Assembly (NCBI GenBank): GCA_024691465.1 | Contig: JAILNO010000077.1 | Coordinates: 1-25,738 of the forward strand | DNA from: Pseudobutyrivibrio sp. | GTDB taxonomy: Bacteria > Bacillota_A > Clostridia > Lachnospirales > Lachnospiraceae | Direction: 5' to 3' | Length of the DNA stretch: 25,738 bases | In this document: positions 8,496-15,961 of the stretch, in pieces | Layout: every line of letters starts with the position of its first letter | Position numbering within the stretch: position 1 is the first letter of the stretch | The notes under the pieces: model-generated | Seen by the model: the letters and a program-made list of their open reading frames with translations, nothing else | What the model was told of the DNA's origin: nothing | Database searches by the model: none | Made by a program: the position numbers and the translations under genes

Positions 8496-9107
8496 TTGAA
8501 GACTAAGATTATTTTTGCAACGGGCAATGCCAACAAGATGCGAGAGATTCGTGAGATTCTCGGTGAGGATTTATACGACATCAAGTCCATGAAGGAAGCT
8601 GGTATCGATATCGATATAGTGGAGGATGGAACTACTTTTGAGGAGAATTCACTGATTAAGGCCAGAGCCATTTCAGGCTATGCTAAGGATGCCATTATCC
8701 TGGCAGATGACAGCGGACTTGAGATAGATGCCCTTAATAAGGAGCCTGGCATATACTCAGCTAGATACATGGGCGAGGATACATCTTACGACATTAAGAA
8801 TGCTAATCTAATAGAGCGCCTGGATGGGGTAGAGAAGCAGGATAGGAGTGCCAGATTCGTGTGTGCAGTTGCAGCAGTTTTCCCAGATGGTAGTGAGGAC
8901 TGCGTGCGAGGTACCATCGAGGGTTACATTGGCTGGGAGCCTATGGGAGCTAATGGATTCGGATATGATCCAATCTTCTATCTATGGGATAGGGACGTGA
9001 GCACAGCTAGCCTCAGCCCTGATGACAAGAATGCCATCAGCCACAGAGGACAGGCTCTTAGAATGATAAAGGAAGTAATAGTTAAGCATGAAGATACTGG
9101 TTGTTAG
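8496..9107 (+). CDS. rdgB: RdgB/HAM1 XTP/dITP diphosphatase
   Basis: Removes non-canonical purine triphosphates (dITP, XTP) from the nucleotide pool by hydrolysis to monophosphate and pyrophosphate. The 203-residue protein shows the N-terminal ATGNANKMREI loop, the catalytic ADDSGLEIDALNKEPGIYSARY segment, GANGFGYDPIF and the SHRGQA motif. The start is TTG at 8496, 5 bases after the ribosome binding site AAAGGTGAG. Its 3' end overlaps the phosphoesterase gene by 20 bp, an rdgB-yfcE pairing that is common in Firmicutes. Confidence 0.96.
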   Translation: MKTKIIFATGNANKMREIREILGEDLYDIKSMKEAGIDIDIVEDGTTFEENSLIKARAISGYAKDAIILADDSGLEIDALNKEPGIYSARYMGEDTSYDIKNANLIERLDGVEKQDRSARFVCAVAAVFPDGSEDCVRGTIEGYIGWEPMGANGFGYDPIFYLWDRDVSTASLSPDDKNAISHRGQALRMIKEVIVKHEDTGC

Positions 9108-9591
9108 TGATAGTCATGGCTGCTCTGAGAATCTCAGGGATGCCATTCGTATAGAGAACCCTGACCGCATCTATCACCTGGGTGATGGACAGGGAGTGGA
9201 GGATAATCTCTGGATGATGTCAGAGGCACCTGCGGAATGTGTCTGTGGCAATTGCGATTGGGGAACTAATCTTCCTCGAGAGGTAGTACTTGAGGTAGGT
9301 AAGCATGTAATCTTACTTACCCACGGTCATTATTATGGAGTTAATTACGGCTATACAGATATAGCCGAGGCTGCCAGAGCTAAGGGCTGTGATATGGTCT
9401 TATATGGACACACCCATGTGCCTACCATAGATCACTATGAGGATCTCATCATTGCTAACCCAGGTAGCATTTCTTTTCCACGACAGAATAGTCGAGAACA
9501 CACTTATATGACAATTTTAGTGGATAATGAGGGAGAGTTCAGAATGGATTTACACTCATTAGAGGAATACGACAGAGCAAATGGAAATTAA
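9088..9591 (+). CDS. YfcE/MJ0936-family metallophosphoesterase
   Basis: A 167-residue calcineurin-like phosphodiesterase. Metal ligands are visible in order: Asp8 and His10 in VVSDSHG, HLGDGQGVEDN, CGNCDWG, LLTHGHYYG and LYGHTHVP. The start lies inside the end of rdgB. Members of this family hydrolyse phosphodiester model substrates; the natural substrate here is not known. Confidence 0.93.
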   Translation: MKILVVSDSHGCSENLRDAIRIENPDRIYHLGDGQGVEDNLWMMSEAPAECVCGNCDWGTNLPREVVLEVGKHVILLTHGHYYGVNYGYTDIAEAARAKGCDMVLYGHTHVPTIDHYEDLIIANPGSISFPRQNSREHTYMTILVDNEGEFRMDLHSLEEYDRANGN

Positions 9592-11098
9592 AATTGTGAT
9601 ATGTGGCCAGGAGCCTCAGAAAGAATATATTTTGATGGCCGATGAGCCTATTAAGTTCATAGATGCCATGGCTCAATTGGGACTTAGCTTCTACCGCCCA
9701 TGTGGCGGTATTGGTAAGTGCCTTAGCTGTGGTATTAAATTCTCATACGGTGCACCTTCCATCAATTCAGATGATGAGAGGGCACTGGATTTTTCTGATA
9801 TCAGAGCTGGTTGGCGACTGGGGTGCAAGTGCACCATCACCAGGAGCTGCAAGATCGAGGTGCCAGCGTCACTTTCTTCCGAAGTTACATCCGTACTAGA
9901 TAAAGAGGTCCCAGAGGATGAGGATTTCGACAAAGATAATATAGCTATTGCAGTAGATGTGGGTACCACCACCATCGCTACAGCTGTAGTGGATCTGTCC
10001 ACAGGCAAGATACTTAGACAGAGGAATTGTACCAACTCCCAGATTAAGTATGGCTCTGATGTAATCAGCCGTGTGAAGGCTTCCATGGAGGGCCATGATA
10101 AGGAGCTTATGGACAGCGTCAGAGGTGATTTGATAGCACTTGGCCGTGAGATTATAGGCGAGGATTACCTCATGAAGAGGATAGTCTTCAGCGCCAATAC
10201 AGTCATGACCCACCTGTTCTTAGGATATACGGTAGATGGCTTGGCTAAGTATCCTTTCGTTCCATATACACTTGATAGTGTTAAGTTCGTGGAAAAGGGA
10301 CGAGATATCTTTTTCATGCCAGGAATTAGTTCATTCGTGGGAGGAGATATACTCTCTGGATTGTTCTATCTTAATAATCTACAGAAGAGTAGAGGAACTT
10401 CATCAGATAAGTACCTACTGGTAGATTTAGGTACTAATGCGGAATTGGTTCTATACGATGGTGACACATACTGGTGCTCATCGGCCTCGGCGGGACCTGC
10501 CTTAGAGGGAGCCAGCCTCAGCTGTGGAGTGGCTTCAGTCAGAGGAGCCATCAATCATCTAAGTATCAATGACAGTAGATGCAAGTACACCACCATAGGT
10601 GGCGATAGGCCTATCGGTCTGTGTGGCAGCGGCGTAATCGATGTAGTACATGAGCTCCACCGCAATCACATCATAGACGATGGGGGCCTTCTGATAGATG
10701 AGTATTCTGAGAAAGGTTACCAGGTAGCAGATGGAGTAGTAATTACTGGAGAGGATATTCAGCAGGTACTACTTGCTAAGGCTGCCATATATTCAGCCAC
10801 CTCACTGCTGGTGAAGGAGGCAGGTATTACCTTTGACGATATAGATCATCTGTATGTATCAGGTGGACTGGGAGCTACAGTTAGCGTGTGGGCTGCAGCA
10901 GGTATAGGGTTATTCCCTAAGGAACTGGTTGATAAGTTCGAGGCTGTGGGCAACACATCACTAAGAGGTGCCATAGATTTCATTATGAATACAGATGAGG
11001 CAGCCCTATACGATATTAAGGAGCATTCTAAGATAGTGATATTGAATGATAATCCTGAATTCGAGAGTCTGTTTCTGGATTCGCTTACAATTAGATAG
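9581..11098 (+). CDS. RACo-like 2Fe-2S ferredoxin / ASKHA-domain protein (DUF4445)
   Basis: A 505-residue protein of the family that includes RACo, the reductive activator of corrinoid iron-sulfur proteins. The N-terminal 90 residues are a 2Fe-2S ferredoxin with ligands Cys41, Cys47, Cys50 and Cys82 (PCGGIGKCLSCG and RLGCKC). The rest is an actin-like ATPase: AVDVGTTTIATAVVD is the phosphate-1 loop, LVDLGTNAELVLYDGD and GLCGSGVIDVVHEL are further ASKHA motifs, and YVSGGLGATV closes the fold. Family members reduce Co(II) corrinoids using ATP. No corrinoid protein or methyltransferase gene is in the window, so the partner is unknown. It overlaps the previous gene by 11 bp. Confidence 0.92.
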   Translation: MEIKIVICGQEPQKEYILMADEPIKFIDAMAQLGLSFYRPCGGIGKCLSCGIKFSYGAPSINSDDERALDFSDIRAGWRLGCKCTITRSCKIEVPASLSSEVTSVLDKEVPEDEDFDKDNIAIAVDVGTTTIATAVVDLSTGKILRQRNCTNSQIKYGSDVISRVKASMEGHDKELMDSVRGDLIALGREIIGEDYLMKRIVFSANTVMTHLFLGYTVDGLAKYPFVPYTLDSVKFVEKGRDIFFMPGISSFVGGDILSGLFYLNNLQKSRGTSSDKYLLVDLGTNAELVLYDGDTYWCSSASAGPALEGASLSCGVASVRGAINHLSINDSRCKYTTIGGDRPIGLCGSGVIDVVHELHRNHIIDDGGLLIDEYSEKGYQVADGVVITGEDIQQVLLAKAAIYSATSLLVKEAGITFDDIDHLYVSGGLGATVSVWAAAGIGLFPKELVDKFEAVGNTSLRGAIDFIMNTDEAALYDIKEHSKIVILNDNPEFESLFLDSLTIR

Positions 11099-11106
11099 TT
11101 AAAAAT

Positions 11107-11131
11107 AGCCCTAGAGATAATCTCTAGGGCT
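11107..11131 (-). terminator. Terminator of the DUF4317 gene, shared with the + strand cluster
   Basis: GCCCTAGAGA and TCTCTAGGGC (10 bp, plus an A-T pair, loop TAA) lie between the convergent genes. Read leftward the hairpin is followed by TATTTTT, a good U-tract; read rightward only TTATATTAT follows, so it is stronger for the leftward gene. Confidence 0.85.
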
Positions 11132-11135
11132 TATA

Positions 11136-12359
11136 TTATATCTGCTCTCCGTTGAGAACTAATAAGTCATCTGGTTCGATTGGAACACATAGGCACTTCT
11201 TGCCATCTACATAGGCTGTGGTGACATCGGCTGCCTTAAGGTCAGATACCTTGACTACTATGTCAGCTTCCTTGCCATCATCGGTGATGCCGCTGACTTC
11301 CTTGAGCTGCTTGGTAAGGTCTACCACGCGCTCCTTGAGTACATTCTTCTCAACTCGCAACTCATTATTCTTGAGAGCCTTCTCATCTAAGAGCTCCTCT
11401 GCAAGTGGAAGATGCTCCTCGAAGTAATTCTCGAAGTTGGCCTGAATCTTATCAACCTTCATATCAGACAGACCGGAATCCGAGAGGATATTGGCTACAT
11501 CCTGTGGCTCAAGTACGATAGGCTCCTCAGGGCCTAAGCGCTCGGTCTCAACAGTGATGAAGTCTGACAGGTTCTGCTGAATATCAAGCTTAGTCTCAAG
11601 GGTTTCATCAGTCTCCTCACCCAGTGCCTGATTAAGCATGTTGTTGAAGGCGTTCTTCTTCTGAGTGGTGGTCTTCTTAGCTCCGCATCCGATACAGTTC
11701 TCCCAGAACTCCACATGAGGCTCCTTGGTATTCTTAGTGTACGCTAGGCATGCGTGTAAGTCGGTAGAGCGCTCTGTAAATGCAGGGAAAGTAAAAGCTG
11801 AATCAACAGGACCTACTACCCAGTCGCGGTTGCGGGCGCCGATACGGTTCTCGTCCTCTCTGTAGCCAAGAGCTGCCTTAGATAGCTGTACAGGGCAGAT
11901 GGCACAGATGATATACTCGTATACTTCTTCAGATTCATCCAGTGTAAGATTATCTGTGGTCTTCATAGGTACGTCGTATGTATCATGGAAAAGTACGATC
12001 AGGAAGTTGCCTACATAATCGTATGACTCGATGATACGGTTATAGTACTCGATGAGTAGCTTCTCATCCTGCAGACCTGTCTCTCTCAGGCGCATTAGTA
12101 GATCGTGGCCACTGCCTTCCACCTCAGATTCAGGGTCAAAAGGTAACTCTAGCAGATTGTTTCCTAAAGTACCTGACATGGACTTGTTAGCAATCTCAAG
12201 ATATTTGTGAAATTCCTCATCCTCCAGATTCAAGAAGGTCTCTTTGAAAGTGAGAACCATCTCTTTATTGGCATCTACATAGCAGCCAACCATCTTGTCG
12301 AAGTTGCAGGAATCTTTTTTAAAGCGTCGCTTTATCTCGTTAATTTCCTTCTTATTCAT
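11136..12359 (-). CDS. DUF4317 domain-containing protein
   Basis: A soluble, acidic protein of 407 residues with no signal peptide or membrane segment. The start MNKKEINEIKRRFKKDS, the glycine-rich SGTLGNNLLELPF stretch and the GARNRDWVVGPVDSAFTFPAFTERSTDLHACL segment match the DUF4317 family, common in Lachnospiraceae and of unknown function. A pair of cysteines in NCIGCGAKKT could bind metal. The ATG at 12359 is preferred to the in-frame GTG at 12368, because AAGGAG overlaps that GTG but sits 8 bases before the ATG. It is the only leftward gene in the housekeeping half of the window and is monocistronic. Confidence 0.9.
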   Translation of the reverse strand: MNKKEINEIKRRFKKDSCNFDKMVGCYVDANKEMVLTFKETFLNLEDEEFHKYLEIANKSMSGTLGNNLLELPFDPESEVEGSGHDLLMRLRETGLQDEKLLIEYYNRIIESYDYVGNFLIVLFHDTYDVPMKTTDNLTLDESEEVYEYIICAICPVQLSKAALGYREDENRIGARNRDWVVGPVDSAFTFPAFTERSTDLHACLAYTKNTKEPHVEFWENCIGCGAKKTTTQKKNAFNNMLNQALGEETDETLETKLDIQQNLSDFITVETERLGPEEPIVLEPQDVANILSDSGLSDMKVDKIQANFENYFEEHLPLAEELLDEKALKNNELRVEKNVLKERVVDLTKQLKEVSGITDDGKEADIVVKVSDLKAADVTTAYVDGKKCLCVPIEPDDLLVLNGEQI

Positions 12360-12391
12360 ATAACTCACTCCTTATTTAGTCTGCGAATCCT

Positions 12392-12420
12392 ATTATAAAG
12401 TTGCCCCAAAAAGATAGCAA
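12392..12420 (-). promoter_or_regulatory. Sigma-A promoter of the DUF4317 gene
   Basis: On the minus strand, TTGCTA (12420-12415), a 17-base spacer and perfect TATAAT (12397-12392) precede the ATG at 12359 by 32 bases. Confidence 0.8.
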
Positions 12421-12488
12421 GAAGTAATCCGAATAGGAAAATTTATTTTCAGATAGATTGATATATAGGAAGAAAAGATACAAAAAGC

Positions 12489-12517
12489 TTGACAATAAAA
12501 GTGTAAAAATTTATACT
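12489..12517 (+). promoter_or_regulatory. Near-consensus promoter of the Asn leader/asnS unit
   Basis: TTGACA (12489-12494), exactly 17 bases, then TATACT (12512-12517): 11 of 12 consensus positions. Transcription should start near 12524, only about 20 bases before the leader ORF. It is the best promoter I find in the window, fitting a gene whose control comes after initiation. Confidence 0.88.
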
Positions 12518-12544
12518 TCACCTAAGTAAAGAAGGAGAACAGCT

Positions 12545-12643
12545 ATGGCATTTGCAGTTATGCTTAATAATCTCAATAATAACAATAATAATTCCGTGAA
12601 TAATAATCAGGGAATTAATTTTATTGTGTTTGATGAGATTTAG
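12545..12643 (+). CDS. Asparagine-rich leader peptide (32 aa) of asnS
   Basis: A short ORF of 32 codons that begins 7-8 bases after a strong ribosome binding site (GAAGGAG, 12531-12537). Twelve residues are Asn (codons 8-9, 11-16, 19-21 and 25; eleven AAT, one AAC), and 11 of them fall within codons 8-21. The peptide has no signal or toxin features. Its place is what matters: it starts right after a strong promoter, ends 24 bases before an intrinsic terminator, and is followed by asnS and asnA. By analogy with the trp, his and phe leaders, its translation should sense charged tRNA-Asn: scarcity stalls the ribosome in the Asn run. The function is inferred from architecture; the ORF, ribosome binding site and codon content are seen directly. 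Confidence 0.85.
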   Translation: MAFAVMLNNLNNNNNNSVNNNQGINFIVFDEI

Positions 12644-12684
12644 TGTGTTCGATAACTGAGTTTTAAGAGCCTCATCAAGCGCGA
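12624..12684 (+). promoter_or_regulatory. Antiterminator helix, alternative to the asnS leader terminator
   Basis: Bases 12624-12637 (TTGTGTTTGATGAG, the last codons of the leader ORF) can pair with 12671-12684 (CTCATCAAGCGCGA) over 14 contiguous pairs, three of them G-U. This uses 8 of the 11 bases of the 5' arm of the terminator at 12668-12702, so the two structures exclude each other. A ribosome at the stop codon (12641-12643) covers 12624-12637 and allows termination; one stalled at codons 8-21 leaves it free and prevents termination. Confidence 0.8.
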
Positions 12685-12702
12685 GTTTGATGAGGCTTTT
12701 TT
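12668..12702 (+). terminator. Attenuator (intrinsic terminator) in the asnS leader
   Basis: AGCCTCATCAA (12668-12678) and TTGATGAGGCT (12687-12697) form a perfect 11-bp stem with an 8-base loop, followed by a T run to 12702. It lies between the leader ORF and asnS on the same strand. The 9-mer TTTGATGAG of its 3' side also occurs at 12629-12637 in the leader ORF. Confidence 0.92.
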
Positions 12703-12756
12703 AATGAATAAAAGGACTCGGGTCGGTATATTTAACTTTCGTGTGCTAAAGCGTTG

Positions 12757-12765
12757 TGATATACT
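12757..12765 (+). promoter_or_regulatory. Possible internal extended -10 promoter before asnS
   Basis: TGATATACT (TG, one base, TATACT) lies downstream of the attenuator and 49 bases before asnS; no good -35 is seen. If used, it would give basal asnS expression that bypasses attenuation. Confidence 0.4.
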
Positions 12766-12813
12766 AAAACCTTGAGTGGCAAAAGTCAATAAATAATAGA
12801 TAGGAGTAAAAAA

Positions 12814-14214
12814 ATGAGCGTTAAAACCACAGACGTAAGAACACTTTCAAGAAATTATAATGATTTCGGAGGACAGGAAGTTACAGTATCTGGATGGGTT
12901 CGCAATATGCGTGATTCTAAGACATTCGGATTCTTAGTGCTTTCTGATGGTACCTTCTTCAATCCAATCCAGGTTGTATTCAATCAGGATAATATTAGTA
13001 ATTTCGATGAGGTTAGACACTTAAATGTGGGCGCTGCTGTATATGTAAAAGGTATTGTTACCCTTACTCCAGAGGCTAAGCAGCCTTTCGAGATTCAGGC
13101 TACAGAGATTACAGTAGAGGGTCAGTCAACACCTGATTATCCTATTCAGCCTAAGAGACATACTATGGAATATCTTCGTACACAGACACACCTACGTCCT
13201 CGTACTAACACATTCCAGGCAGTATTCAGAGTACGTTCTCTATGCGCATACGCTATTCATAAATTCTTCCAGGAGCGTGATTTCGTATATGTACACACTC
13301 CACTTATCACAGGTTCTGATTGTGAGGGTGCAGGAGAGATGTTCCAGGTTACTACTATGGACCTTAACAACATCCCTAAGACAGAGGATGGCAAGGTAGA
13401 TTTCTCACAGGATTTCTTCGGTCATGCTACTAACCTTACAGTTTCAGGTCAGCTTAACGGTGAGACATATGCTCAGGCATTTAAGAATATCTACACCTTT
13501 GGACCTACATTCAGAGCAGAGAATTCTAACACTACTCGTCATGCAGCAGAGTTCTGGATGATTGAGCCTGAGATTTCATTTGCAGATCTTGAGGATGATA
13601 TGGAACTTGCAGAGGATATGATTAAGTTCATCATCAACTATGTATTAGAGCATGCTCCAGAGGAGATGGAGTTCTTCAACAGCTTCATCGACAAGGGACT
13701 TCTCGATAGATTACATCATGTAGCTACATCAGACTTCGGTCGTATCACATACACAGATGCAGTAGCTGAGCTTGAGAAGCACAATGATGAGTTCGATTAC
13801 AAGGTATCTTGGGGCTGTGATCTACAGACAGAGCACGAGAGATACTTAACAGAGAAGGTATTCGGTAAGCCTGTATTCGTTACAGATTACCCTAAGGAGA
13901 TTAAGGCCTTCTACATGAAGCTCAACGATGATGGCAAGACAGTTGCAGCTATGGACTGCCTGGTACCTGGTATCGGTGAGATCATCGGTGGTTCACAGCG
14001 TGAGGATGATTACGATGTCCTCATCAACAGAATGAAAGAGTGCGGACTTAAGGAAGAGGACTACCAGTTCTACCTGGACCTCCGCAAGTATGGAAGCAGC
14101 CGTCACGCAGGATTCGGACTCGGCTTCGAGCGCTGCGTAATGTACCTCACAGGCATGGGTAACATCCGTGACGTCATCCCATTCCCACGTACAGTAGGTA
14201 ATTGCGACTTGTAG
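12814..14214 (+). CDS. asnS: Asparaginyl-tRNA synthetase
   Basis: Class IIb aminoacyl-tRNA synthetase that charges tRNA-Asn with asparagine. The 466-residue length is normal. An N-terminal OB-fold anticodon-binding domain (about 15-105, with [22 protein letters not shown]) precedes the catalytic core: motif 2 [21 protein letters not shown] and motif 3 [27 protein letters not shown], which ends the protein. The GAENS-equivalent segment and Asn-type ending favour AsnS over AspS. The ribosome binding site TAGGAG precedes the ATG by 7 bases. It lies downstream of the Asn-rich leader peptide and attenuator, and is followed by asnA, so supply and charging of asparagine are probably controlled together. 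Confidence 0.97.
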   Translation: MSVKTTDVRTLSRNYNDFGGQEVTVSGWVRNMRDSKTFGFLVLSDGTFFNPIQVVFNQDNISNFDEVRHLNVGAAVYVKGIVTLTPEAKQPFEIQATEITVEGQSTPDYPIQPKRHTMEYLRTQTHLRPRTNTFQAVFRVRSLCAYAIHKFFQERDFVYVHTPLITGSDCEGAGEMFQVTTMDLNNIPKTEDGKVDFSQDFFGHATNLTVSGQLNGETYAQAFKNIYTFGPTFRAENSNTTRHAAEFWMIEPEISFADLEDDMELAEDMIKFIINYVLEHAPEEMEFFNSFIDKGLLDRLHHVATSDFGRITYTDAVAELEKHNDEFDYKVSWGCDLQTEHERYLTEKVFGKPVFVTDYPKEIKAFYMKLNDDGKTVAAMDCLVPGIGEIIGGSQREDDYDVLINRMKECGLKEEDYQFYLDLRKYGSSRHAGFGLGFERCVMYLTGMGNIRDVIPFPRTVGNCDL

Positions 14215-14217
14215 TCC

Positions 14218-14345
14218 GCCAGTTACATCGACAAGCATTAGTATTTCTCCGCTCGACAACACGTCTCGCTTGAGAAATCTAATAGCTTGCCTATTACTGG
14301 CTCCTTGGCAACTATTAACATGGCATCACAATATACTAGGCAAGC
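14218..14345 (+). promoter_or_regulatory. Structured asnS-asnA intergenic RNA with alternative foldings
   Basis: The 201-bp gap between asnS and asnA has no ORF but is strongly self-complementary. Structure 1: CAAGC-ATTAG (14232-14241) and ATTTCTC (14243-14249) pair with GAGAAAT (14272-14278), CTAAT (14279-14283) and GCTTG (14285-14289), 17 pairs with two single-base bulges, closed further by GCCAGT (14218-14223) with ACTGGC (14296-14301). Structure 2: GCTTGCCTA (14285-14293) pairs with TAGGCAAGC (14337-14345), 9 perfect pairs, which is incompatible with structure 1. A small hairpin CTAGG/CCTAG (14375-14390) follows, just before the asnA ribosome binding site. No U-tract follows any of these. 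I do not recognise a known RNA family; no T-box box sequence is present. Confidence 0.5.
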
Positions 14346-14415
14346 CCGATACTCCCAGGAGAGAGCATGAGCATCTAGGATGACGCCTAGCATGATTTGG
14401 CGGATTGGAGATCAT

Positions 14416-15426
14416 ATGAGTAAGATATATATTCCAGAGGGGTATACTTCGGCTTTGGATTTGAAGGAGACCCAGATTGCAATTAAGAAGGTTAAGGATT
14501 TTTTCCAGGCACAGCTTACAGCAGAGCTTAACCTTCACAGAGTTACAGCACCACTATTCGTTGAGCCTGAATCAGGTCTTAATGATAACTTAAATGGTGT
14601 GGAGCGTCCTGTTGCTTTCGGTGTTAAGGAGCAGGGAGATAAGGAAGTTGAGGTAGTTCATTCACTTGCTAAGTGGAAGAGGATGGCCCTTGGAAGATAC
14701 GGATTCAATGTAGGCGAAGGTCTCTACACTGATATGAATGCTATCCGTCGCGATGAAGATACTGACAATATTCATTCGATTTATGTTGACCAATGGGATT
14801 GGGAGTGTATAATAGATAAGTCGGCTCGTAATGAAGAGACACTTAAGAAGTACGTTAAGAGCGTATATGCAGCACTGCGAGTTACTGAGAAATATATCGC
14901 TAATTCCTATGATTATGTTAAGTGCTTCCTTCCAGAGGAGATTCACTTCATAACTACTCAGGAGTTAGAGGATAGATGGCCTGACTTAGATGCTCACCAG
15001 CGTGAGTATGAAGCAGCTAAGGAATATGGAGCAATCTTCCTTATGAAGATTGGTGATTTGTTAGCATCAGGTGAGAAGCATGACGGACGTGCTCCTGACT
15101 ATGATGATTGGCAGCTTAATGGAGATATCATTGTGTACTATCCAGTTGATGATATTTCACTTGAGCTTTCATCAATGGGTATTCGTGTTGATGAGGATAG
15201 CTTGGCATCACAGCTTGATAAGGCTGGCTGTCCAGAGCGCGCTAAGCTCCCATTCCAGAAAGCAATTTTAGATAAGAAATTACCATACACCATTGGTGGC
15301 GGTATCGGACAGAGTCGTATCTGTATGTTCTTCTTACGTAAGTGCCATATAGGCGAGGTTCAGTGTTCATTCTGGCCTGAGGAAGATGTTCAGTACGCTA
15401 GCGATAGAGGCGTAATAATCTTATAG
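14416..15426 (+). CDS. asnA: Aspartate-ammonia ligase (asparagine synthetase A)
   Basis: Makes asparagine from aspartate, ammonia and ATP (AMP-forming); a class II synthetase-like fold related to AspRS/AsnRS. From the ATG at 14416 the protein has 336 residues, close to the 330 of E. coli AsnA. Recognisable segments are the N-terminal ALDLKETQIAIKKVKDFF, GLNDNLNGVERPV, SIYVDQWDWE, ELSSMGIRVD and the C-terminal YTIGGGIGQSRICMFFLRK with EVQCSFWP. The start at 14416 is chosen for its TTGGAG site 5 bases upstream; the in-frame ATG at 14380 has no such site and would add 12 unusual residues. It follows asnS and probably shares its attenuated transcript. Confidence 0.96.
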   Translation: MSKIYIPEGYTSALDLKETQIAIKKVKDFFQAQLTAELNLHRVTAPLFVEPESGLNDNLNGVERPVAFGVKEQGDKEVEVVHSLAKWKRMALGRYGFNVGEGLYTDMNAIRRDEDTDNIHSIYVDQWDWECIIDKSARNEETLKKYVKSVYAALRVTEKYIANSYDYVKCFLPEEIHFITTQELEDRWPDLDAHQREYEAAKEYGAIFLMKIGDLLASGEKHDGRAPDYDDWQLNGDIIVYYPVDDISLELSSMGIRVDEDSLASQLDKAGCPERAKLPFQKAILDKKLPYTIGGGIGQSRICMFFLRKCHIGEVQCSFWPEEDVQYASDRGVIIL

Positions 15427-15435
15427 AGATTTACC

Positions 15436-15468
15436 AAATAGTCCTGTATAAATTATGGGACTATTTTT
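15436..15468 (+). terminator. Intrinsic terminator of asnA
   Basis: AAATAGTCC (15436-15444) and GGACTATTT (15458-15466) form a 9-bp stem, and T's run on to 15468. It is placed 10 bases after the asnA stop and closes the leader-asnS-asnA unit. Confidence 0.85.
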
Positions 15469-15502
15469 CTGCGAAAAAGGAAAATAATTTCTATATCAAG
15501 TG

Positions 15503-15531
15503 TTTACTTTAAAACTTTACTGTGCTAAACT
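15503..15531 (+). promoter_or_regulatory. Promoter candidate for yerC
   Basis: TTTACT, a 17-base spacer and TAAACT. The expected start near 15538 leaves a 5' UTR of about 110 bases containing a small GCACA/TGTGC hairpin and nothing else I can name. Confidence 0.5.
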
Positions 15532-15651
15532 GTAGATAAACAAGCACAGGGGATTTGTGCGCCACAGAAAGACAAATGTCCATGCGATTTATTGCTTATA
15601 ATTTAGGGCGGGTTATTGATTTTTAGAGTATTAGTAGGAGTATAACTTAGA

Positions 15652-15939
15652 ATGAATAAGAAACTTGAAACAGCAGAGATGGATGAGCTCCTTAGAGCGA
15701 TTCTTAGTCTTGAAACAGTTGAAGAGGCTTACGAATTTTTTGAGGATCTATGTACAGTTAATGAGATGGTAGCAATGAAGCAGCGTTTTGAGGTTGCTAA
15801 GATGCTTAGAGAGGAACGTACCTATCAGGATATCGCTGACGAGACTGGTGCTAGTTCAGCAACTATCAGCCGTGTTAATCGTGCACTTAACTATGGCAAT
15901 GATGGTTATGATTTAGTTCTCAAGCGTATTGGAAGTTAA
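15652..15939 (+). CDS. yerC: YerC/YecD family TrpR-related DNA-binding protein
   Basis: A 95-residue protein of the TrpR-like superfamily. The C-terminal half holds the helix-turn-helix TYQDIADETGASSATISRVNRAL, preceded by the conserved DLCTVNEMVAMKQRFEVAKML helix. It does not carry the tryptophan-binding features needed to call it TrpR. In Bacillus the homologue lies by pcrA, as here (pcrA is one gene further on), a conserved linkage that supports the family call. AGGAG lies 11 bases before the ATG. Its regulon is unknown. Confidence 0.92.
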   Translation: MNKKLETAEMDELLRAILSLETVEEAYEFFEDLCTVNEMVAMKQRFEVAKMLREERTYQDIADETGASSATISRVNRALNYGNDGYDLVLKRIGS

Positions 15940-15961
15940 TATACTTTAGTTCACGTAATAG

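Noticed and set aside
12360..12368. GTG start for the DUF4317 gene at 12368
   Set aside because: The AAGGAG ribosome binding site overlaps that GTG; the ATG at 12359 has correct spacing.
12545..12643. Leader ORF as a RiPP precursor or small toxin
   Set aside because: No modification enzyme, transporter or antitoxin is nearby, no hydrophobic toxin-like segment is present, and the Asn content matches the downstream asnS/asnA genes.
12524..12813. T-box riboswitch upstream of asnS
   Set aside because: No T-box core (AGGGUGGNACCGCG-like) or specifier stem is present; the leader ORF and terminator/antiterminator pair explain the region better.
14380..14415. Upstream ATG for asnA at 14380
   Set aside because: It has no properly spaced ribosome binding site and would add 12 residues not seen in AsnA; 14416 has a site and matches family length.
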